From positions 682,001-746,000 of the forward strand of contig NZ_AP024901.1 in NCBI RefSeq assembly GCF_024347075.1: a stretch of 64,000 bases of DNA, in the 5' to 3' direction. The position numbers and the translations under genes were made by a program. Source of the stretch: Vibrio rarus (GTDB lineage Bacteria > Pseudomonadota > Gammaproteobacteria > Enterobacterales > Vibrionaceae). Numbering within the stretch: position 1 is the first letter of the stretch; each line of letters begins with the position of its first letter. Below the pieces are notes generated by a model. That model did not search any database. It saw only the letters and a program-made list of their open reading frames with translations, and was not told the DNA's origin. Shown here in pieces: positions 39,286 through 48,349 of this stretch.

Positions 39286-40590
39286 ATGGATATTTCTGTT
39301 GGATTTTGGCTACTGTGCCTATTTCTATTGCTCATTGCGTTTAGTATTCCTATCGCAGTTGCCATCGCCATGTCTTCATTGGTGATTATGTTATCTATCC
39401 TGCCTAGCAGCGTGGCATTCATGACCGCAGGTCAAAAAATCGTCACCGGGATAGACAGTTTTAGCTTACTCGCCATACCCTTCTTTATATTAGCGGGGAA
39501 CATAATGAACCGTGGTGGTATTGCCACTCGCTTAGTTCAATTTGCTAAATTGTTGGTGGGACGCTTCCCTGGTGCCCTTTCTCATGTGAACGTACTGGCT
39601 AACATGCTATTTGGTTCTGTATCGGGTTCAGCAGTTGCGGCAGCTGCGGCAGTAGGTAAAACCCTAGAGCCTGAACTGGAAAAAGAAGGCTATGATAAGT
39701 CTTACTCTACCGCAGTGAACGTGGCTTCTTGCCCGGCGGGTCTGCTTATTCCACCAAGTAACTCTTTGATTGTTTTCTCTGTTGTGAGTGGCGGTACCTC
39801 CATTGCAGCTCTATTTATCGCCGGTTACGTACCTGGTATTTTAATGGGCCTTAGCTGTATGGTTGTGGCGTATATTATTGCCAAACGTAAAGGCTATAAA
39901 AGTGCTCCTGTTCAGCATACCCTTCGCGAAAAACTTCTTATTACATGGCGCGCAGTGCCAAGTATGGGCTTAGTTCTTATCGTTATTGGTGGCATCATTG
40001 GTGGTATTTTTACCGCAACGGAAGGGGCGTGTATCGCCGTTCTCTACTCATTTATCTTATCGCTCTGTTATCGCACCTTAGGTGTCAAAGAGTTGCGAAT
40101 GATTTGTGTAGAAACCGCTGAAATTACCGGCATCATGCTATTTTTGATCGGGGCGTCTACCATCATGTCTTGGGCAATGGCATTTACTGGTCTACCAAGC
40201 ATGATCAGTCAATGGATGCTATCTATCTCAGATAACCCAATTATTATCTTTATCTTAATGAACATTATCCTATTGATTGTAGGTATGTTTATGGACTTAA
40301 CTCCAGCGGTATTGATTTTCACTCCAATCTTCATGCCAATTGCAACTCAGTTAGGAATGCACCCTATCCACTTTGCAATGATGATGATCTTCAACTTATG
40401 TATTGGTATCGCCACCCCACCTGTGGGTACTGCGTTATTTGTTGGTTGTAGTGTCAGTGGTGCGAAAATTGAAAGTGTTATTAAATCAATATTGCCGTTC
40501 TGTGCCGTTTTGATTGTCACACTGCTATTAATCACATTTATTCCTGAAATTAGCTTAGCGCTACCAAGAGCATTTGGCTTAATTAAGTAA
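39286..40590 (+). CDS. dctM: TRAP transporter large permease DctM, copy 1
   Basis: This 434-residue membrane protein has 11-12 helices and forms the sodium-coupled channel. Characteristic stretches are GIDSFSLLAIPFFILAGNIM, NVLANMLFGSVSGSAVAAAAAVG and MDLTPAVLIFTPIFMPI. GAGGG precedes its ATG. It is nearly identical to copy 2 over its whole length. Confidence 0.93.
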   Translation: MDISVGFWLLCLFLLLIAFSIPIAVAIAMSSLVIMLSILPSSVAFMTAGQKIVTGIDSFSLLAIPFFILAGNIMNRGGIATRLVQFAKLLVGRFPGALSHVNVLANMLFGSVSGSAVAAAAAVGKTLEPELEKEGYDKSYSTAVNVASCPAGLLIPPSNSLIVFSVVSGGTSIAALFIAGYVPGILMGLSCMVVAYIIAKRKGYKSAPVQHTLREKLLITWRAVPSMGLVLIVIGGIIGGIFTATEGACIAVLYSFILSLCYRTLGVKELRMICVETAEITGIMLFLIGASTIMSWAMAFTGLPSMISQWMLSISDNPIIIFILMNIILLIVGMFMDLTPAVLIFTPIFMPIATQLGMHPIHFAMMMIFNLCIGIATPPVGTALFVGCSVSGAKIESVIKSILPFCAVLIVTLLLITFIPEISLALPRAFGLIK

Positions 40591-40596
40591 TAAAAC

Positions 40597-40632
40597 AAGA
40601 TGGCTATGAGAAATATCTCATAGCCATCTTTC
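40597..40632 (+). terminator. Terminator of TRAP operon 1
   Basis: AAGATGGCTATGAGA pairs with TCTCATAGCCATCTT across a six-base loop, ending in TTTC. It closes the first TRAP operon. Confidence 0.85.
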
Positions 40633-41048
40633 AAATAAATATGCACTTATAACCTCATTAATCACCTCGCGACTTAATAACAAGACAACGTCTTCCTCCA
40701 CATATAATATTGCTTCTTTTTATCTTTCTATTTCTATTTTGCTTGATTGTCATTTAAGGCTTAGCCGGATCCCATTGGCGACTTTGTACTAAATCTCCGC
40801 AAAAAGTCACTAAAAATCATCTAAATCGCTAAATCACAAAACGCTCACTTTGATTTTCATTGTTGCAGATACTGTTTGTGATGGCTGGCACAAAAAAACC
40901 ACAATAATTCATTGTTACTTTGTTGTGTGAGCTAAATCCGAGAAATCACACAATTGTCATATAAGATGATATAAAACCACTTGCTTATAGGGTGAGTGGT
41001 TTTTCATCTTATTTGAATAACTACCCACACAAAAGTAAGGACAATGAT
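40633..41048. other. Promoter region of TRAP operon 2
   Basis: This 416-base gap has a CRP-like site at 40877-40892, a long inverted repeat TTGTGTGA ... TCACACAA (40920-40951), and ATATAAGATGA shared with operon 1. No gene was seen. The duplication is therefore larger than the coding part, but the promoter has diverged. Confidence 0.55.
40877..40892. promoter_or_regulatory. CRP-like site upstream of TRAP operon 2
   Basis: TGTGATGGCTGGCACA matches TGTGA-N6-TCACA with one mismatch. It lies 157 bases before dctP2, further than in operon 1. Confidence 0.4.
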
Positions 41049-42008
41049 ATGAAGAAAGCTCTTGCAACACTTGCAGTCGCTTCTGTTCTCGCAGCGTTTG
41101 GCGTCAATGCAAAAACGCTGACTCTAGGGCACGCAATGAATTTGGATAGCGCAGCTCACGCTGGTATGGTTATTTTTGCTGACAAAGTTAAAGAGAAGTC
41201 TGGCGGCGATCTCAACGTTAAAATTTTTCCAAATGGCATGTTAGGCTCTGAACGCGACCAAGCTGAGCAAGTGGTTACGGGTGCATTGGATATGGCGAAA
41301 ATTAATGGTTCATTAGCCGAATCATTTGAGCCAACCTATAAAGCCATTTCTATTCCTTACCTTTTCCGCAACGTGGATCACATGCACACCTTCTTACGTA
41401 GCGATTCAGCTGAAAAACTGCTGATGTCGAGTAAAGGCAAAGGCTTTATCGGTCTCACTTTTTACGATTCAGGCTCTCGTAGCTTCTACAGTGCTAAACC
41501 TATTCACTCACCGGATGACCTAGCGGGTCTCAAAATTCGTGTACCTGAATCACCAACAATGATGGAAATGATTCGTCTTCTTGGTGCTCGCGCCACACCG
41601 GTACCATTTACTGAAGTGTATACCGCACTGCAACAAGGGGTCATTGATGCGGCTGAGAACAACATTTCAAGCCTGGTGGAAATGAAGCACTCTGAAGTGG
41701 CTAAATTTTATGCCATGGACCAACACATGATGACACCGGATCTGATCATGATCTCCGAGTCTACATGGGGAAGTCTAAGCCCTGAGCAACAAAAAATTGT
41801 TAAAGAAGCTGCCACAGAATCTATGGAAGAAGAGTTCAAGATCTGGGCTGCAACTGACGCGAAAAACATGAAAATTGCTAAAGAGTCTGGGGTAACTTTC
41901 ATTGAAGTGGATACCAGCAAATTCCGTGAAAAAGTACTACCTATGATTGAAGGTGCGAAAAAAGATGCGGCACTGAAACCTTATATCGATGCCATTGAAG
42001 GTATGTAA
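41049..42008 (+). CDS. dctP: TRAP transporter solute-binding protein DctP, copy 2
   Basis: This 319-residue protein is a close paralog of copy 1 with the same signal peptide, LKIRVPES Arg and AENN hinge. Changes fall mostly in surface and terminal positions, such as the late EEQQKIVKEAATESMEE region. Keeping the ligand arm the same suggests the same substrate class. The ATG follows AAGGA; the longer frame adds 19 unconserved residues. Confidence 0.9.
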   Translation: MKKALATLAVASVLAAFGVNAKTLTLGHAMNLDSAAHAGMVIFADKVKEKSGGDLNVKIFPNGMLGSERDQAEQVVTGALDMAKINGSLAESFEPTYKAISIPYLFRNVDHMHTFLRSDSAEKLLMSSKGKGFIGLTFYDSGSRSFYSAKPIHSPDDLAGLKIRVPESPTMMEMIRLLGARATPVPFTEVYTALQQGVIDAAENNISSLVEMKHSEVAKFYAMDQHMMTPDLIMISESTWGSLSPEQQKIVKEAATESMEEEFKIWAATDAKNMKIAKESGVTFIEVDTSKFREKVLPMIEGAKKDAALKPYIDAIEGM

Positions 42009-42032
42009 TTAAGACCTCTTTTAATAGTGTTT

Positions 42033-42051
42033 GCCCTCCCTCTTGGAGGGC
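42033..42051 (+). terminator. Intercistronic hairpin between dctP2 and dctQ2
   Basis: GCCCTCC pairs with GGAGGGC across five bases and is followed by TTATTTTTTGATTTT. It repeats the hairpin of copy 1 and may partly terminate transcription. Confidence 0.65.
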
Positions 42052-42089
42052 TTATTTTTTGATTTTGCTGTTCTTGACGTGGAGGAAAG

Positions 42090-42590
42090 ATGTACTCATT
42101 TTTACGTCAGTTTAAAACCTTGTTAGACAAAGCGGTGCTTACCTTTTGCGGTTTTGCCATAGTCACTCTTGTAATAACGGTCACTTGGCAGGTTTTTAGT
42201 CGCTATGTACTCAACGATCCGAGCTCATTTACCGACGAATTAGCTCGATACCTTATGATTTGGTTTGGTCTTGCTGGTGCCAGTTATCTCTTTGGTAAAA
42301 ATGGCCATCTGGCGATAACCCTCTTTAGTAATGCCATTAAAACACCACATCGTAAATACGTGCATTTACTTATTAACTTAGTTTCCGCTTCGTTTATCAG
42401 TATGGCGATGCTAAAAGGTGGAGTGCTATTGATGAGTCGCACCATGACCCAATTCTCTCCAGCTTTACAAATACCTATGGCATACGTTTACTGCATATTG
42501 CCCATATCAGGCACTCTGATGTTAATTTATCTTGCCCTCAATACTGTTGAGGTATTTACCCCTAACAAGTCTGTAAGCGAGGGCAAATAG
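42090..42590 (+). CDS. dctQ: TRAP transporter small permease DctQ, copy 2
   Basis: This 166-residue four-helix protein is a paralog of copy 1; the GLAGASYLFGKNGHLAITLF core is the same while the tail differs (VFTPNKSVSEGK). GGAGG lies four bases before the ATG. dctM2 follows after one base. Confidence 0.92.
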   Translation: MYSFLRQFKTLLDKAVLTFCGFAIVTLVITVTWQVFSRYVLNDPSSFTDELARYLMIWFGLAGASYLFGKNGHLAITLFSNAIKTPHRKYVHLLINLVSASFISMAMLKGGVLLMSRTMTQFSPALQIPMAYVYCILPISGTLMLIYLALNTVEVFTPNKSVSEGK

Positions 42591-42591
42591 T

Positions 42592-43896
42592 ATGGATATT
42601 TCTATTGGATTTTGGCTGCTGTGCCTGTTTCTATTGTTAATTGCATTTAGCATTCCTATTGCGGTAGCCATCGCCATGTCTTCACTGGTGATCATGCTAT
42701 CCATTCTGCCAAGCAATGTCGCTTTTATGACCGCAGGTCAGAAAATCGTCACCGGGATAGACAGTTTTAGTTTACTCGCCATCCCCTTCTTTATATTAGC
42801 TGGCAATATTATGAACCGTGGTGGCATCGCCAATCGGTTGGTTCAGTTTGCTAAATTATTAGTGGGACGTTTCCCAGGAGCCCTTTCTCATGTAAACGTA
42901 CTGGCAAACATGCTGTTTGGTTCTGTATCAGGCTCAGCGGTAGCCGCCGCTGCAGCCGTAGGTAAAACCTTAGAGCCGGAGCTAGAAAAAGAAGGCTATG
43001 ACAAGTCTTACTCCACTGCGGTTAACGTGGCTTCTTGCCCGGCAGGTTTGCTTATTCCACCTAGTAACTCATTGATTGTATTCTCTGTTGTAAGTGGTGG
43101 CACCTCCATTGCAGCCCTATTCATTGCCGGATACGTGCCGGGAATTTTAATGGGCCTTAGCTGTATGGTAGTGGCGTATATCATTGCCAAACGCAAGGGC
43201 TATAAAAGTGCACCACAATCACTGACTTTACGTGAAAAATTAGTCATCACTTGGCGCGCAGTCCCAAGTATGGGTTTAGTTGTCGTCGTTATTGGCGGCA
43301 TCATTGGCGGTATCTTTACTGCAACGGAAGGGGCATGTATTGCGGTGCTGTACTCGTTTATCTTATCCCTTTGTTATCGAACGTTAGGTAGCAAAGAGTT
43401 GCGAATGATCTGTGTGGAAACCGCTGAAATTACCGGCATCATGCTGTTTTTAATTGGGGCGTCTACCATTATGTCTTGGGCTATGGCCTTTACTGGCCTA
43501 CCAAGTATGATCAGTGAGTGGATGCTGTCGATTTCTGATAACCCTATCGCTATCTTTATCCTAATGAACATAATCTTATTGATTGTAGGCATGTTTATGG
43601 ATTTAACCCCAGCGGTATTGATTTTCACCCCTATCTTCATGCCGATTGCCACTCAACTGGGTATGCATCCGGTGCACTTTGCCATGATGATGATTTTTAA
43701 CTTGTGTATTGGTATTGCCACACCGCCGGTGGGTACAGCGCTATTTGTCGGTTGTAGTGTCAGTGGTGCCAGAATTGAGAGTGTTATCCGATCCATACTG
43801 CCATTTTGTGCAGTATTGATTATGACACTCCTTCTCATCACCTTTGTCCCAGCAATCAGCCTTGCATTACCACAAGCATTTGGATTGATTAAGTAA
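42592..43896 (+). CDS. dctM: TRAP transporter large permease DctM, copy 2
   Basis: This 434-residue large permease shares almost every residue with copy 1, differing at scattered positions such as NRLVQFAKLLVGRF for TRLVQFAKLLVGRF. All DctM landmarks are present. Synonymous changes are frequent, so the duplication is not very recent or selection has kept the proteins alike. Confidence 0.93.
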   Translation: MDISIGFWLLCLFLLLIAFSIPIAVAIAMSSLVIMLSILPSNVAFMTAGQKIVTGIDSFSLLAIPFFILAGNIMNRGGIANRLVQFAKLLVGRFPGALSHVNVLANMLFGSVSGSAVAAAAAVGKTLEPELEKEGYDKSYSTAVNVASCPAGLLIPPSNSLIVFSVVSGGTSIAALFIAGYVPGILMGLSCMVVAYIIAKRKGYKSAPQSLTLREKLVITWRAVPSMGLVVVVIGGIIGGIFTATEGACIAVLYSFILSLCYRTLGSKELRMICVETAEITGIMLFLIGASTIMSWAMAFTGLPSMISEWMLSISDNPIAIFILMNIILLIVGMFMDLTPAVLIFTPIFMPIATQLGMHPVHFAMMMIFNLCIGIATPPVGTALFVGCSVSGARIESVIRSILPFCAVLIMTLLLITFVPAISLALPQAFGLIK

Positions 43897-43900
43897 CATG

Positions 43901-43929
43901 ACTAGGCCCTACACAATTTAGGGCCTAGT
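43901..43929 (+). terminator. Terminator of TRAP operon 2
   Basis: ACTAGGCCCTA pairs with TAGGGCCTAGT across seven bases, five bases past the stop. The T run is short. Confidence 0.75.
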
Positions 43930-43964
43930 TCTCAGAACCTTACATCTCAGTGGATCAACGACTC

Positions 43965-44059
43965 ATACCATTAATCACACTCAGTAAGTGATCAGAAGTA
44001 GCGCAGTAAAAATGCTCGATACCACGCTAGAATGACCCATTATTTAGTACAATTGGTAT
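43965..44059. repeat. MITE-like element, copy 3 (internal deletion)
   Basis: This 95-base copy keeps both ends (ATACCATTAATCACAC and TTAGTACAATTGGTAT) but lacks about 67 internal bases. On the minus strand its right end contributes the final codons and stop of the DMT gene. Confidence 0.8.
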
Positions 44060-44939
44060 CACTGCGTTTGCGATTACCAACCACATTAATCAATGCACCC
44101 GTCACAATTAAGCTACCGCCAATATATGTCCACATAGACGGTATTTCATTGAACACCCACACTCCTAGCAATGCAGAAAAAACAATCTGCACATAAGAAT
44201 ACGCCGACGCTTTGCCAGCATCTTGTGTTTGCATCGCCCTAGTTAATCCGTATTGGCCTATTTGCGTGAAAACACCAACCAAAACCAAAATCAAAGTGAT
44301 AAATGCACTGGGCCACACAAAATCATGCCAAATAAGTAAGCTGGACACCGGCAACGCCACCAGCGGGAAATAAAAAATAATGACCGAGCTGTCTTCTGTT
44401 TGGCTAAGTTTTCGCACAATGATATAAGCGATAGAACTACCAAAAGCGCCGCATAACGCAATCATGATACTAAAAGGAGGTAAGTGTTGTGCGCCGTCTG
44501 CTATGCCCGGCTGAACCATAATCAGCAAACCAAGCAAACAAAAGGCAATGCAAATCATAGTAGATCGCTGAATACGCTCTTTAAGGAACAGTAGCCCCAA
44601 TAGCGCTGTTGAAATAGGGTGAACATACTGCAAAATGGTGGCTTCTGCTAAGGGTAAAGTCGTCACCGCATAATAGACACACATCAAGGCACACGTGCCT
44701 ACTACACCGCGTAACAACAACAGCGATTTATTATTGCCCCACACTGAGATTCGCTTACGTTTCACATCGATATAACTGATGATCAAAGAAACCAGCGCTC
44801 TGGCTGCCACAATTTCAAATACGGGGATCCCATAATTGCTGATGTATTTCACACACGCCGACATCAATGCAAAGCCGACCGCAGACAAAAGCATAAAACG
44901 AACCCCAACAGGGATCGGTGACAAAGAAAAGTGGTTCAT
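44040..44939 (-). CDS. EamA/DMT-superfamily transporter
   Basis: This 299-residue inner-membrane protein has ten helices in two EamA repeats (first ending near residue 140; QYVHPISTALLGLLFLKE in the first, SYVQIVFSALLGVWVFNE in the second). The family exports or imports small metabolites; the substrate cannot be told. The last codons, after NRKR, read SDTNCTK and the TAA; these come from the MITE at 43965-44059, so the native C-terminus was replaced. It is convergent with TRAP operon 2. Confidence 0.9.
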   Translation of the reverse strand: MNHFSLSPIPVGVRFMLLSAVGFALMSACVKYISNYGIPVFEIVAARALVSLIISYIDVKRKRISVWGNNKSLLLLRGVVGTCALMCVYYAVTTLPLAEATILQYVHPISTALLGLLFLKERIQRSTMICIAFCLLGLLIMVQPGIADGAQHLPPFSIMIALCGAFGSSIAYIIVRKLSQTEDSSVIIFYFPLVALPVSSLLIWHDFVWPSAFITLILVLVGVFTQIGQYGLTRAMQTQDAGKASAYSYVQIVFSALLGVWVFNEIPSMWTYIGGSLIVTGALINVVGNRKRSDTNCTK

Positions 44940-45099
44940 AATTGATATTGGCTGATGCCATTAATTGGGGTAATGGGGCAAGTGTACGACAGTTCGCTCA
45001 GTACCGTCATAATTATCGCCACTGCACTCATACAGAGGTGTGCTATCACCTGTCAATCAGCACAGTGGCGCGCTTTTAGCTTATATTCTCTGCCTGATA

Positions 45100-45146
45100 G
45101 TACCAATCACACTAAGTAAATGATCAGAAATAGCGCAGGAAAATTG
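45100..45146. repeat. MITE-like element, left-end fragment
   Basis: About 47 bases match the left end (TACCAATCACACTAAGTAAA, then TGATCAGAAATAGCGCAGG). The fragment stops exactly at the ktrB stop codon. Confidence 0.75.
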
Positions 45147-46514
45147 CTATCCAGTAAATACTGGTTCATCTGGGTATCTAACCAGAGTCTTCTCTGGCCT
45201 TGCTAACATATAAGCTAAAGTCAGCGGACCAATACGCCCAATAATCATCACCACGATCATAATTAACTTTCCTGGCTCTGATAAGTGTGCCGTTAAGCCA
45301 GCACTGACCCCCACAGTAGCAAACGCTGAGATCGTTTCAAAAATAATCACTTTAAATGGCGCTTGTTCGGTGATCATAAGGGCAAACATAGCTAAAAATA
45401 ACAAAATACCACTCACCACAATAATGGCCAATGAGCGAGTAATGGTTTGCGTACTGATCGTTCGGCGAAACAGCACCACATATTTCTTCTGCCGTAAAAA
45501 ACTCCATGTTGCCATTGCTGCCACCACAAACGTGGAGACTTTAATCCCTCCCCCTGTTGATGTAGAGCCTGCGCCAATCAACATAAGTAGCATCATAAAG
45601 AGCATGGCAGCCGAAGACAGTTCAGAAAGATCAATACTATTAAAACCGGCGGTACGAGCCGTGGCGGATTGAAAAAAAGCCGCTAACCACTGCTGTGAGG
45701 TGGATAAATGCCCCAACGTCGCCATATTTTGTCTTTCCAATAGCCAAAACATAACCGTGCCCACCAGCAACAATATCGGCGTACCTATGAGCATAATTTT
45801 AGAATGCAATTGCAGATGCCTAAATCCACGGTGTAAGTTGATGGAAACATCACCCACCACAGTAAAGCCTAAACCGCCGAGAATAAACAAGGCCGCTAAG
45901 CTACTAATTACAATAGGATCACCAACAAAATGAACCATACTATCTGAAAACAAAGAGAAGCCAGCATTGTTAAACGCGGAGATGGAATGAAATAACGCAT
46001 AATACATTCCACTACTCCAGCCCATATCCGGTACCCAGCGATAACTCAACACTAAAAAACCCACAAACTCTGCTGCCAAAGCAAAGATAATGATTTTCTT
46101 TACCAGCTTTTTAAGGTTTATCCTACGGTCTTGCCCTAATGCTTCTCTAGCGAGAGCTTGCTGCTGTAATGAGAGGCGGACGCCAAACATATACAGCAAC
46201 ACTGCCGAAAGTGTCATCTGCCCTAGACCACCAATCTGCATCAATAGCATCAACAGTATTTGCCCACTTAACGTAAAATGTTGACCGGTATCCACCACAC
46301 CTAAGCCCGTAACACTGATGGCTGAAGTGGCAGTAAACAAGGCATCGGTCATAGATAACCCTGAAACAGAGAAAACAGGTAAGGTGAGCAATATCGCTGC
46401 AGGAAAAAGTATCATCAAAAAGCTCGCCACTATGATCCTTGGCTCCCCTCCTTGTTGCCCTTTTTTCTCGGCACCTAGGGCATAAACACGGCTTTGGTGA
46501 ATTCTAGGTATCAT
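45147..46514 (-). CDS. ktrB: KtrB potassium uptake channel subunit
   Basis: This 455-residue protein of the TrkH/KtrB group has four M1-P-M2 units. The filter glycines are visible in TSAISVTGLGVVDTG, FHSISAFNNAGFS, SATARTAGFNSID and ISAFATVGVSAGL. In Vibrio alginolyticus KtrAB is a sodium-dependent potassium importer. The gene overlaps ktrA by four bases (ATGA). A MITE fragment abuts its stop. Confidence 0.94.
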   Translation of the reverse strand: MIPRIHQSRVYALGAEKKGQQGGEPRIIVASFLMILFPAAILLTLPVFSVSGLSMTDALFTATSAISVTGLGVVDTGQHFTLSGQILLMLLMQIGGLGQMTLSAVLLYMFGVRLSLQQQALAREALGQDRRINLKKLVKKIIIFALAAEFVGFLVLSYRWVPDMGWSSGMYYALFHSISAFNNAGFSLFSDSMVHFVGDPIVISSLAALFILGGLGFTVVGDVSINLHRGFRHLQLHSKIMLIGTPILLLVGTVMFWLLERQNMATLGHLSTSQQWLAAFFQSATARTAGFNSIDLSELSSAAMLFMMLLMLIGAGSTSTGGGIKVSTFVVAAMATWSFLRQKKYVVLFRRTISTQTITRSLAIIVVSGILLFLAMFALMITEQAPFKVIIFETISAFATVGVSAGLTAHLSEPGKLIMIVVMIIGRIGPLTLAYMLARPEKTLVRYPDEPVFTG

Positions 46515-47173
46515 AATGAGCGTAATTTTTGAGCAAGCTCAACCTCAGGTCCAACAATAAAAATGACATCTCCCATCTCCAGTGTTTTATCAAAGCTAGG
46601 AGACGATATGATCTCTGGGCCTCTTTTTAGTGCAATGACCGTCACTCCTTTTTCTCGGCACAAAGCCATTTGCGATAAGGATTGTCCCTGCATGGCGGAG
46701 CTAATGACCACTTCGGTTAAAGCCAAACCACTGCCTAGCGGATGAAAGTCTTTAACTCGTCGATCAATCATTTGATTGGCAATGCGAATCCCCATTTCTT
46801 TTTCTGGCATGATGACGCGGTCGGCACCCACTTTACTTAAGATTCGCGCATGGAATTTATCGTTAGCCTTTACCCATACGGTTTTACAATGGGCTTCTTT
46901 AAGCACTAATGTCGTTAAAATACTCGCGTTAATATTGCTGCCTATGGCGACCATCACCATATCGTATTCATCCAACTTCAACTCTGCCACTGTATCTTCT
47001 TGTGTGCAGTTTGCTACGATAACGTCGCTCGAAAATGCGATGGCACTTTTAACTCGCTCTTCATCAATATCAATGGCCAATACTTGAGCGCCCGCATGGC
47101 TTAACTCTTGGCAAACAGACAAGCCAAAACGTCCTAAACCAATCACTGCATACTGTTTTTTTGCAGATTTCAT
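46511..47173 (-). CDS. ktrA: KtrA regulatory subunit (RCK domains)
   Basis: This 220-residue cytosolic protein has an RCK_N Rossmann domain (YAVIGLGRFGLSVCQELSHAG, then AIDIDEERV) and an RCK_C domain near the end (GVTVIALKRG, GDVIFIVGPE). It gates KtrB in response to ATP/ADP and, in other species, c-di-AMP. It starts 220 bases before the next MITE-containing gap and precedes ktrB. Confidence 0.95.
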   Translation of the reverse strand: MKSAKKQYAVIGLGRFGLSVCQELSHAGAQVLAIDIDEERVKSAIAFSSDVIVANCTQEDTVAELKLDEYDMVMVAIGSNINASILTTLVLKEAHCKTVWVKANDKFHARILSKVGADRVIMPEKEMGIRIANQMIDRRVKDFHPLGSGLALTEVVISSAMQGQSLSQMALCREKGVTVIALKRGPEIISSPSFDKTLEMGDVIFIVGPEVELAQKLRSL

Positions 47174-47563
47174 TTACTCTCCCACGATACGGTAACGGCC
47201 AACCAAACACGGTTGCATTTTCAAGTATAGTAAACATCTGATTTACATAACTAAATAATGAAATATTAAAAGATAGTTATCGTAGTTACCTCATCCCCTA
47301 ATTTAGGGCCCATTTACACTGTAAAGTGACCACTAAAAAGAGATGTTTAAAGACAGCAAAGAGAAGCAAGATGAGCGTTTGTAATAAAGAAGATTATACC
47401 AATCACACTAAGTAAGTGGTCAGAAATAGCGCAGGAAAAATGCTCGAAAACAAGGCGGAATTTTTCGATAAGTAGTTATTCTACAATCAAAAATTCTAAC
47501 GCAGTTATCGAGTATTTTAACAAGCTAGAATGATCAGTTATTTAGTACGATTAGTATTAAAGA
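47174..47563. other. Spacer between ktrA and the exonuclease gene
   Basis: Besides MITE copy 5 (47396-47557) I see only the ktrA promoter region; no gene. Confidence 0.5.
47396..47557. repeat. MITE-like element, copy 5 (full length)
   Basis: This 162-base element starts ATACCAATCACACTAAGTAA and ends with an inverted TTAGTACGATTAGTAT; 21 of the outer 28 bases pair between ends. It shares TCGAAAACAAGGCGGAATTT and TCTACAATCAAAAATTCTAA with copy 2. It ends seven bases before the stop of the exonuclease gene. Confidence 0.85.
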
Positions 47564-48193
47564 TTAACGGCTGGCATATTTATCAAATAAGGGGCGTAGC
47601 GCATTCTTACTGGTTTTAGACAATCGCTGCATAAATGAAAATTGCGGGTTATGGATGCCATGCTGACTTAACTCTTGTAACATCACCATCCATAATTTAG
47701 CGGTCATTTCTGAATCTGCTAATGCACGGTGAAAAACACCGTCGTGTTCAATGCGCGTATATCGCACCAAATCACCTAACTTATGGGTTGGGGCTTGTTG
47801 AAATAAGCGCCGTGCAATTAACATAGAACAGGCAAATTGCCCTGTATAATTAGCACCAATAGCGGAGAATTCTGCATCCAAAAAGCGCTTATCAAATGAC
47901 GCATTGTGCGCCACCAAATTGCACCCTTCAATAAACTGAGCAAACTCCCCCATCACCTCTTGGCAACTTGGTGCATCACTGAGCATGTGATTAGAAATAC
48001 CCGTATAACTTTCAATAAAAGCACTCACCCTAAAACCTGGGTTCATCAATTGCTGAAATGTATCCACAACCATACCGTCAACTAACTTTACCGCACCTAT
48101 CTCTATGGCTCTATCGCCCATATTGGGTGAGAGACCTGTGGTTTCAAAATCAAGAACAACAACCGAATTTGCTAGGCAAGACATACCCATCAC
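47564..48193 (-). CDS. DEDDh 3'-5' exonuclease (DnaQ-like)
   Basis: This 209-residue nuclease shows ExoI VVLDFETTGLSP (Asp, Glu), ExoII LVAHNASFDKRFLD (Asp) and ExoIII HRALADSEMTAKL (His, Asp). It is shorter than DnaQ and lacks the polymerase-binding tail; it resembles the stand-alone vibrio exonucleases related to the DNA polymerase III epsilon core. It could act in DNA repair or RNA turnover. It is divergent from the prolyl aminopeptidase. Confidence 0.9.
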   Translation of the reverse strand: MMGMSCLANSVVVLDFETTGLSPNMGDRAIEIGAVKLVDGMVVDTFQQLMNPGFRVSAFIESYTGISNHMLSDAPSCQEVMGEFAQFIEGCNLVAHNASFDKRFLDAEFSAIGANYTGQFACSMLIARRLFQQAPTHKLGDLVRYTRIEHDGVFHRALADSEMTAKLWMVMLQELSQHGIHNPQFSFMQRLSKTSKNALRPLFDKYASR

Positions 48194-48349
48194 TTACTCA
48201 TAAAAATTATCATCGGCGGATTTTATCATGTTCTGTGAACGGTTTCTGCACTCCGCGAGAAGGATCTAAAACTCACAACCTTGGGTATTACTTGGCAAAA
48301 CTCTTTTATATCAGTAGGGTACATTGACTATTCTTCTCAAGGAAAGACC

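Noticed and set aside
46776..47087. 103-codon plus-strand frame inside ktrA
   Set aside because: KtrA has both RCK domains on the minus strand; the plus frame is a shadow.
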